DNA from: Deinococcus sp.
GTDB lineage: Bacteria; Deinococcota; Deinococci; Deinococcales; Deinococcaceae
DNA length: 14,058 nt
Assembly (NCBI RefSeq): GCF_018260405.1
Contig: NZ_JAGLBG010000069.1
Location: 1 to 14,058 of the forward strand
Direction: 5' to 3'
Shown one piece after another: positions 9,507 through 14,058 of the stretch (positions within the stretch are counted from its first letter, which is position 1; each line of letters begins with the position of its first letter). A model generated the notes under the pieces. The model did no database searches and was not told the DNA's origin. It saw only the letters and a list, made by a program, of their open reading frames with translations. A program made the position numbers and the translations under genes.

Positions 9507-10367
9507 CTATGGCTGGGCCAGGGCTAGGGCCAGTCTCTGTAAATCTTCGCGGTCCTCGTCCGGAAGGCGGTAGACTATGCGCCAGTGCTCGGGGGGAATC
9601 AGGTCGCGTGCCGTAGCCAGTTCCTGAACCCGGCCCGCTTCCAGTGCCTCCTGCGCCGCGAAATAAGGTGCGAGACTGGCCCCCAACCCCTGCTCGACGG
9701 CCCGCACCACGGCCCGCAGGTCGGGGGCCACCAGCGCCTGCTGTGCGCCGAAGCGCAGGCCCAGCGCCTGAGTAAAAAACCGCCGGGTGGTGGGCAGTTC
9801 CAGGCTGTAGCTGACCCAGGGGCGGGCATTGAGCCACTCGCCCAGCCCTTGCTGTGGCGGGGTCCATGCGGGCGGCACAATCAAAACATAGGGCACCCGC
9901 GTCAGCAGCCGCTCGGTCAGGGCGCGGCCTGTCGGGGCCACGCTGACCAATGCGGCGTCCAGCGTTCCCCCTTCGACCTGGGCTAGCAGGGTTCGGGCGT
10001 GGTCCAGGGTCACCAGCAGCGCTACTTCACCGTGCAGGCGCGGCAGCACGTAGCCCTGCAAAAACTCGGCGGAGCAGCCTACCCTGAGCGGGCCACGGGC
10101 ATTGCGGGCGGTGATTTTGAGGTCATTCCCGGCCCGTTCCAGGCGGTCTACTGCGTCGGCCACCTGCGCGTACAGCAGTTTGCCCCGCTCGGTGGGGGTC
10201 ACGCCGCGTGGTGTGCGGGTAAATAGCGCTTCCCCGGTGCGGGCTTCCAGGGCGGCCAGCTGTGCGCTGACAGCGGGCTGGGTCAGGTGCCGTTCACGGG
10301 CCGCAGCGCTGACACTGCCTGCCCGGTAGACCGTCACGAAGACTCTGAACTGTTCCAAGGAAGCCAT
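9507..10367 (-). CDS. LysR-type transcriptional regulator
   Basis: A 286-residue LysR-family regulator. The N-terminal winged helix-turn-helix is clear: MASLEQFRVFVTVYRAGSVS then AAARERHLTQPAVSAQLAALE (about 20-41), followed by the wing LFTRTPRGVTPTERG. A linker helix (LLYAQVADAVDRLERAG) leads into a PBP2-like effector domain starting at PLRVGCSAEFLQGYVLP (about 94 onward). The effector is unknown. It is divergent from a methyltransferase gene 70 bp away, the usual arrangement for a LysR protein and its target. The ATG at 10367 has a TATCAT -10 only 8 nt upstream and no Shine-Dalgarno, so the mRNA is probably leaderless. Confidence 0.93.
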   Translation of the reverse strand: MASLEQFRVFVTVYRAGSVSAAARERHLTQPAVSAQLAALEARTGEALFTRTPRGVTPTERGKLLYAQVADAVDRLERAGNDLKITARNARGPLRVGCSAEFLQGYVLPRLHGEVALLVTLDHARTLLAQVEGGTLDAALVSVAPTGRALTERLLTRVPYVLIVPPAWTPPQQGLGEWLNARPWVSYSLELPTTRRFFTQALGLRFGAQQALVAPDLRAVVRAVEQGLGASLAPYFAAQEALEAGRVQELATARDLIPPEHWRIVYRLPDEDREDLQRLALALAQP

Positions 10368-10375
10368 TACTTTAG

Positions 10376-10381
10376 ATGATA
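10376..10381 (-). promoter_or_regulatory. -10 element of the lysR promoter
   Basis: TATCAT on the minus strand, 8 nt before the ATG. No good -35 is seen, as expected for an activator-dependent or autoregulated promoter. Overlapping ATTTGATTTGAT repeats (10401-10412) lie between the two divergent promoters and could be part of the LysR site (inference). Confidence 0.45.
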
Positions 10382-10402
10382 CCCCTTAGCACTCTCTATG
10401 AT

Positions 10403-10431
10403 TTGATTTGATAACCTGTGAAGCCGACAAT
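10403..10431 (+). promoter_or_regulatory. Leaderless promoter of the methyltransferase
   Basis: TTGATT (10403-10408), exactly 17 nt, then GACAAT (10426-10431), with the ATG 6 nt later. Transcription would start at or next to the start codon. Confidence 0.55.
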
Positions 10432-10437
10432 AGCGCC

Positions 10438-11205
10438 ATGAGAGACAGCACCAGGCAGTTCAATGCCCACGCCGACAAGTACGCGACCAGTGAAGTCCAC
10501 CGCTTCGGAGCCAGTTTGCCCGCTTTGCTGGAGTATGCCGCGCCAGTAAGTGTAGATGTGGCCCTGGACGTGGCGACGGGCACCGGCAATACCGCCCTGG
10601 CTCTCGCCCCGTATGTGACCGAGGTGACTGGCGTCGATCTGGCCGCGAAGATGCTGGCTCACGGCACAGCTCGCGCCCAGGAGGAGGGGCTAAGCAATGT
10701 CCGTTTCGTGCTGGGAAGCGCGGAACAGCTGCCCTTTGCCGACGCCGCGTTCACGCTGGTCACTTCACGCCACGCACCGCACCACTTCCGGCAGGTGGGC
10801 CGCTTCCTGGCCGAGGTTTTCCGTGTGCTTCAGCCGGGTGGGCGCTTCGTTCTGGCCGACCAGATCAGCCCCGACGCCGAGATCAAGCCCTGGCTCGACC
10901 GTTTTCACGTTACGCGCGACCCCAGTCATTTCACGCAGCGCACGGTGGCCGAGTGGCGCGAACTGGCAACGGCGGCGGGCTTGCGCTGGGAACAGGACAC
11001 GCTGGTACCTTACCGGATGGATTTTGCCTGGTGGACGGCGCAATCGGGCAGCAGCCCCGAAGCGGTGGCCCAGCTCCGTGAGCAGGTGGCGGCCCTTGAC
11101 CCGGCGGGCCGCGCCCAGATTCAGGCCGAATTTGATGAGGCGGGCGAGCTGATCGCCCACACCGATTACATGATGGTGGTTCGCCTCGAAAAACCCCTGG
11201 CCTGA
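10438..11205 (+). CDS. Class I SAM methyltransferase, UbiE/MenG-like
   Basis: A 255-residue Rossmann-fold methyltransferase. Motif I is LDVATGTGN (43-51), the acidic ribose-binding residue is in VTGVDLA (63-69), and motif II/III is GSAEQLPFADAAFTLVTS (93-110). The post-motif is VLQPGGRFVLADQI (130-143). The layout resembles UbiE/MenG and COQ5-type enzymes, but the family is broad and I cannot name the acceptor; a small molecule is likely. ATG 10438 is chosen because the promoter -10 (GACAAT) ends 6 nt upstream, and the alternative TTG at 10408 would lie inside that promoter. It is divergent from the LysR gene and is its most likely target. Confidence 0.88.
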   Translation: MRDSTRQFNAHADKYATSEVHRFGASLPALLEYAAPVSVDVALDVATGTGNTALALAPYVTEVTGVDLAAKMLAHGTARAQEEGLSNVRFVLGSAEQLPFADAAFTLVTSRHAPHHFRQVGRFLAEVFRVLQPGGRFVLADQISPDAEIKPWLDRFHVTRDPSHFTQRTVAEWRELATAAGLRWEQDTLVPYRMDFAWWTAQSGSSPEAVAQLREQVAALDPAGRAQIQAEFDEAGELIAHTDYMMVVRLEKPLA

Positions 11206-11286
11206 GCGTTATAAAGACTCGGGTTGAATCCAAAACTGCCCGCTTCAATCGGCAGTCCGTATAAGGGCAGGAGAACTCCAAACTAA

Positions 11287-11296
11287 GGCTGTCTGA
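11287..11296 (+). mobile_element. Possible orphan IS end
   Basis: GGCTGTCTGA, preceded by CTAA, repeats the terminal ten bases of the window-edge IS (TTAGAGGCTGTCTGA). The match stops after these bases, and no partner end was seen nearby, so this may be a relic, a related element or chance. Confidence 0.3.
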
Positions 11297-11320
11297 TACG
11301 CCAGTTACCCCCCCGCTTCG

Positions 11321-11351
11321 CGCACTGCGAGTCCCAACCTCTCGCAGTGCG
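11321..11351. repeat. Perfect 11-bp inverted repeat
   Basis: CGCACTGCGAG, 9-nt loop, CTCGCAGTGCG. It lacks a T-tract on either strand, so it is not a standard intrinsic terminator; it may protect 3' ends of the convergent transcripts or be a remnant of a repeat element. Confidence 0.75.
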
Positions 11352-11413
11352 GGCTGTACCCATCCCCGGCAGGTGGGGAGCAGCTAAAAACTTCGTTGCG
11401 GTCACACTTTGCT

Positions 11414-11442
11414 GGACAGGACTTTGGCAGGACAGGACTTTG
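11414..11442. repeat. 13-bp direct repeat upstream of gpsA stop
   Basis: GGACAGGACTTTG occurs at 11414-11426 and again at 11430-11442 with GCA between, just beyond the 3' end of gpsA. Confidence 0.75.
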
Positions 11443-11461
11443 AAACTCTCCGAACCATTGA

Positions 11462-12457
11462 CTATTCGGCTTTGGCTTCCCGCTCCATAAGCGCGCTCAC
11501 ACCCTGCTGCGGTGAAAGTTCTCCGGCACAGACTTTTGCCACAGCCCGCACAATAGGTAGGTCATGGCCGTGCGCGGTGGCCCAGGCATCGAGCAGGCCC
11601 GCCGTACGCAGTCCCTCGACCACCTTGCCGCCCAGCTGCGGCCCCTGCTGGTTCAACTGGTCGCCGCGGGCAATGGCCTCGCCCGCCGCGCGGTTGCGGC
11701 TGTGGGGGCTGGTGGCCGTGGCGATTAGGTCGCCCAGCCCGCTCAGGCCGTAGACCGTGTCCTCCTGAGCGCCCAGGGCCTTCAGGTAGCGGTTCATCTC
11801 ACGCAGGCCGCGCGTCATCAGGCTGGCTTTGGCATTGTCACCCAACTCCAGGCCGTCGCCTAGGCCAGCTGCCAGCGCCATGACGTTTTTCAGCACGCCG
11901 CCAAGTTCCACGCCCACTAGATCGTCACTGGTATAGACCCGCAGGGTAGGGGAGATCAGCGCGGCCTGAATCGCCGCTGCCAGCGCCGCATCGGTACTGG
12001 CAACCACCGTCGCGGCAGGCAGGCCCCGCCCAATCTCCTCGGCGTGGTTGGGGCCGCTCAGCACCGCCACCCGCCTGAAGCCCAGCCCGCTTGCCAGGCC
12101 AGACAGCCGCCCGCCGTCTGGGGCGAGGCCCTTGGCGCATAGAACCACTGGCAGGTCGCGCGGCAGTTGGCCCAGCAGTTCGGGAACGCCCACACTGGGC
12201 ACCACAACCAGGGCAAACCCGGCCCCTGCAACGGCGGCGCTCAGGTCAGCGGTGATTTGTATTGCGCCGGGCAGCGGCACGCCGGGCAGATACTCGCGGT
12301 TTTCACGCACTTCGTTCAGGTGCGCCGCAAAATCTGGCCGCCGAGCCCACAGGGTCGCGGCGCGCCCAGCGCGGACGGCAGCGACCGCTAGGGCTGTGCC
12401 CCAGCCACCGGCCCCCAGCACCGGAACTGGTGGGTCTGGCCAAGGTTCCGGCGTCAT
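11462..12457 (-). CDS. gpsA: Glycerol-3-phosphate dehydrogenase [NAD(P)+]
   Basis: A cytosolic enzyme that reduces dihydroxyacetone phosphate to sn-glycerol-3-phosphate for phospholipid synthesis; 331 residues, normal for GpsA. The N-terminal Rossmann motif is VLGAGGWGTALA (13-24). Conserved Lys109 is in LCAKGL, the SGPNHAEEI segment is 134-142, and the catalytic Lys190 is in VELGGVLKNVMALAAG. The substrate loop GLGDLIATATSPHSRNR (240-256) carries Asp243, Arg254, Asn255 and Arg256. Its ATG overlaps the stop of the upstream methyltransferase by 4 nt, so it is probably translated by coupling and depends on that gene's promoter. No Shine-Dalgarno-independent promoter of its own was seen. No terminator follows. 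Confidence 0.95.
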   Translation of the reverse strand: MTPEPWPDPPVPVLGAGGWGTALAVAAVRAGRAATLWARRPDFAAHLNEVRENREYLPGVPLPGAIQITADLSAAVAGAGFALVVVPSVGVPELLGQLPRDLPVVLCAKGLAPDGGRLSGLASGLGFRRVAVLSGPNHAEEIGRGLPAATVVASTDAALAAAIQAALISPTLRVYTSDDLVGVELGGVLKNVMALAAGLGDGLELGDNAKASLMTRGLREMNRYLKALGAQEDTVYGLSGLGDLIATATSPHSRNRAAGEAIARGDQLNQQGPQLGGKVVEGLRTAGLLDAWATAHGHDLPIVRAVAKVCAGELSPQQGVSALMEREAKAE

Positions 12458-13218
12458 GCCTGCCCCTCTTTCCAGGCAAAGACCCAGATGCGCGGGGTGT
12501 CGGGGGTCGGGTCGGCGTAGTCGGGATATTCCACGGTCTCGAAGCGCGTGAATCCGGCGGCCTTCAGCAGCGGCGCGACCTCGTGGGGGTCGTAGCCGCG
12601 CTCACGGTGGGTTTCTACAAATTCTTGCGACTGGCCTGCTTCGCCCATGACCCGGCAAAAGGCCTGCACCACGCCCACTTCCTCCTCGGGGTCGAAATGA
12701 TGCGACCAGTGGTAATGCACTTCGTTACCGTCAGCCGTCAGCGCCAGTCCCTCGATCTGATCGTCTTCCCACAGTTCGCGCACGCCCAGCCGAGTATTCA
12801 GGTCGAAGGCTGCCAGTCCGCCGGGCTTCAGGTGGTGGTGCATCTGGGAAATGGCCTGCCCCAGTTCCGCCGGGGTCAGCAGATTGTTCAGGCTGTCGAA
12901 TACGCAGGTCAACAGGTCGAAGGTGCGCCCCAGCTCAAAATGTCGCAGGTCGCCCAGCTCGAAGCTCACCTCGGGCAATCTGCTGCGGGCCAGCGCCAGC
13001 ATTTCGGCGCTGAAATCCAGCCCAGTGACCTGAAGCCCGGCCTTATACAGCTCGTGGGTAAAGCCTCCTGTACCACAGGCGAGATCAAGGGCCTCCGACG
13101 CGTTCAGGCCGCCGTCACGGGCATAACTGAGCACGAAATCGGCCCAGGCATCGTATTCGACGTCGGCCATGATCGCGTCGTATACGGCGGCCAGGGCAGT
13201 AAACGGTGGACGCTGCAT
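12454..13218 (-). CDS. Class I SAM-dependent methyltransferase
   Basis: A 254-residue methyltransferase. It starts with YDAIMADVEYDAWADFV (13-29), typical of a small-molecule methyltransferase group. Motif I is ALDLACGTGGFT (43-54), the acidic loop is VTGLDFSAEML (64-74), motif II is ELGDLRHFELGRTFDLLTCVFDSLN (starts at 87), and the post-motif is LKPGGLAAFDLNT (130-142). The middle contains a beta-rich part (GNEVHYHWSHHFDPEEEVGVV) often seen in this group. The substrate is unknown. Translation starts at ATG 13218 with TATAGT 6 nt upstream. It heads a two-gene unit with gpsA, overlapping by 4 nt. MITE copy 2 lies about 40 bp upstream of its start, so insertion may have replaced its -35 region. 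Confidence 0.88.
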   Translation of the reverse strand: MQRPPFTALAAVYDAIMADVEYDAWADFVLSYARDGGLNASEALDLACGTGGFTHELYKAGLQVTGLDFSAEMLALARSRLPEVSFELGDLRHFELGRTFDLLTCVFDSLNNLLTPAELGQAISQMHHHLKPGGLAAFDLNTRLGVRELWEDDQIEGLALTADGNEVHYHWSHHFDPEEEVGVVQAFCRVMGEAGQSQEFVETHRERGYDPHEVAPLLKAAGFTRFETVEYPDYADPTPDTPRIWVFAWKEGQA

Positions 13219-13224
13219 AGCTCA

Positions 13225-13230
13225 ACTATA
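13225..13230 (-). promoter_or_regulatory. -10 element of methyltransferase-gpsA promoter
   Basis: TATAGT on the minus strand, 5 of 6 consensus bases, 6 nt before the ATG. No clear -35; the expected -35 area (about 13248-13253) sits just 5 bp from the MITE copy 2 boundary. Confidence 0.6.
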
Positions 13231-13258
13231 GGGGCCTGCGGGGAGTTCTTAGCGCTTA

Positions 13259-13392
13259 GAGCGTTTTGCAAAAAGATGGTGGTCTTTTTACCCTCTTTTT
13301 GCCGAGTGAAACGAGTGAAAAAAAAGAGCAGGACGTAGAATGAAGGGGGCGGCGATGTTTTTCCGACGTGCCCATCATTCGGAGAACTGCTC
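13259..13392 (-). mobile_element. MITE-like element, copy 2 (inverted)
   Basis: A 134-bp reverse-complement copy of 9227-9361, about 90% identical by eye. It is flanked by TA (13257-13258 and 13393-13394). Its ends, GAGCAGTT and GAGCGTTT, are better inverted repeats than in copy 1. The subterminal hairpin is kept at 13268-13302. It separates the minus-strand methyltransferase-gpsA unit from the lipoprotein gene. Confidence 0.78.
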
Positions 13393-13448
13393 TAAAGACC
13401 GAAACCAGGTCTAAACTTGACATGAGCGATTTCTAAGACAAAGGGCCG

Positions 13449-13477
13449 TTGTGCTGTCTATGGGGGGCCACTAGGCT
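13449..13477 (+). promoter_or_regulatory. Leaderless promoter of lipoprotein gene
   Basis: TTGTGC (13449-13454), 17-nt spacer, TAGGCT (13472-13477), then 6 nt to the ATG. There is no Shine-Dalgarno. Confidence 0.5.
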
Positions 13478-13483
13478 TAGACC

Positions 13484-13948
13484 ATGAAAAGAGCCTTATT
13501 GCTGGCTGCTGTAGGTACGCTGACGCTCAGCGCCTGTACCCTGGTGGGCAACCCCCTTAAGAAAGACGTGACCGGGCAACTTAGGGGCTTTGACAAAGAC
13601 CAGAAGTTGCGCCTGGCTGTCGTGGGCTATAACAACGGTCAGTACACCGCCGATGCCAGCGAGTCTCAGCTGATCGACAAGTATTTGACGGGAGGGTTCG
13701 CCCTCGACCTGCCTACCAATGTGCCTTTCGGCAGCTACCGCGTTGTGGTCTTCCGCGACGCCAACCGTAATGGCCGCTATGACTCGGGCGATCAGGTTAT
13801 CAGCAAGTCGAACGGCAAACTGCTCCTCTACACCAACACACGCGACGCTATTCTGAAGGGCACCGTCAAGGGGTGGAACCTGTATGACACCAATACGGGT
13901 AGATTGCAGATCAACCTGCTGAACAACTACGACCTCGAAATTCAGTAA
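13484..13948 (+). CDS. Small secreted lipoprotein with EF-hand-like loop
   Basis: A 154-residue predicted lipoprotein of unknown function. The signal peptide is MKRALLLAAVGTLTLSAC with lipobox LSAC (Cys18). The mature part is beta-rich. Residues 92-103 (DANRNGRYDSGD) fit the spacing of a calcium-binding EF-hand/dockerin loop: Asp92, Asn94, Asn96, Gly97, Tyr99, Asp100 and Asp103. This loop follows SYRVVVFR, as in small beta-sandwich domains where such a loop replaces a turn. I do not recognise a named family. ATG 13484 is set by the promoter -10 TAGGCT 6 nt upstream. It is monocistronic, between MITE copy 2 and the right IS end. Confidence 0.8.
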   Translation: MKRALLLAAVGTLTLSACTLVGNPLKKDVTGQLRGFDKDQKLRLAVVGYNNGQYTADASESQLIDKYLTGGFALDLPTNVPFGSYRVVVFRDANRNGRYDSGDQVISKSNGKLLLYTNTRDAILKGTVKGWNLYDTNTGRLQINLLNNYDLEIQ

Positions 13949-13962
13949 ACCCCTGCGCTTTG

Positions 13963-13981
13963 GCGCTGTCCATCAGCGCTT
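13963..13981 (+). terminator. Weak hairpin after the lipoprotein gene
   Basis: GCGCTG, 5-nt loop, CAGCGC, then only TT before CCC. It is a plausible but poor intrinsic terminator, just upstream of the IS boundary. Confidence 0.35.
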
Positions 13982-13987
13982 CCCTTA

Positions 13988-14058
13988 GAGGCTGTCTGAG
14001 GCCCATATCGTCGGAGTATCCATGCTGCCCTCTTCATCAGGCGCACAATCGCTGGAGC
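13988..14058 (+). mobile_element. Insertion sequence end, right copy (partial)
   Basis: Reverse complement of bases 2-72, continuing identically to the window edge. The element starts GAGGCTGTCTGA after TTA. A GGAG motif (14013-14016) stands 5 nt before ATG 14022, so the transposase probably reads rightward out of the window. Confidence 0.75.
14022..14058 (+). CDS. Putative transposase N-terminus, cut by window edge
   Basis: The same 12 codons as the left copy (MLPSSSGAQSLE), with GGAG 5 nt upstream. Identification rests on position inside an IS end only. Confidence 0.3.
   Translation, partial: MLPSSSGAQSLE

Larger units (their letters stand above)
11206..11461. other. Intergenic region with hairpin, IS-like end and direct repeats
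   Basis: A 256-bp convergent gap between the methyltransferase and gpsA. Contents: an ACTGCC/GGCAGT inverted pair near 11236-11257; an orphan IS-like end (11287-11296); a perfect 11-bp stem (11321-11351); a CCCC/GGGG pair near 11362-11378; and a 13-bp direct repeat (11414-11442). No T-tract terminator was found on either strand and no gene is credible. Confidence 0.6.

Noticed and set aside
11321..11351. Perfect hairpin as a terminator for gpsA or the methyltransferase
   Set aside because: No T-tract follows on either strand.
12262..13338. 358-codon plus-strand open frame
   Set aside because: It runs antisense to gpsA and the methyltransferase, both with clear family motifs, and ends in the MITE. 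It is a high-GC shadow frame.

Overview
The window looks like a Deinococcus-type chromosome segment. The coding DNA is GC-rich. The terminal oxidase is a caa3 cytochrome c oxidase with a fused subunit I/III and a subunit II carrying its own cytochrome c domain. Several genes seem to be transcribed from -10 hexamers only 6-10 nt before the ATG (leaderless mRNAs), a habit known from Deinococcus. The genus call is an inference from gene content and style, not from a search.

Layout, left to right. Bases 1-72 are one end of an insertion sequence; the same end recurs as a perfect inverted copy at 13988-14058. Next come a MoxR/Mg-chelatase-like AAA+ ATPase (212-1657) and a hypothetical soluble protein with V4R-like features (1832-2455). 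The respiratory block follows: ctaM/DUF420 on the minus strand (2439-2915), and on the plus strand ctaA (3137-4123), ctaB (4135-5061), coxB/ctaC (5476-6699) and the ctaD-ctaE fusion (6696-9161), closed by a strong intrinsic terminator. A ~135-bp MITE-like element follows (9227-9361). Then a LysR regulator (minus) is divergent from a UbiE-like methyltransferase (plus). A second minus-strand unit holds another SAM methyltransferase overlapping gpsA by 4 nt. A second, inverted copy of the MITE lies just upstream of that unit (13259-13392). A small EF-loop lipoprotein gene is the last complete gene before the right IS end.

How the genes work together: CtaB farnesylates protoheme IX to heme O, CtaA oxidises heme O to heme A, CtaM assists oxidase maturation, and CoxB plus the I/III fusion form the caa3 oxidase. 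The subunit I motif YSHPAV puts it in the A2 type of heme-copper oxidases. GpsA makes sn-glycerol-3-phosphate for membrane lipids.

The gene content is mostly housekeeping and I found no clear novel multi-gene system. The more unusual material is the mobile-element layer (inverted IS ends, paired MITEs, a shared TTA|GAG junction, an orphan IS-like end near 11287), plus the V4R-like protein, the EF-loop lipoprotein and the compact leaderless promoters.
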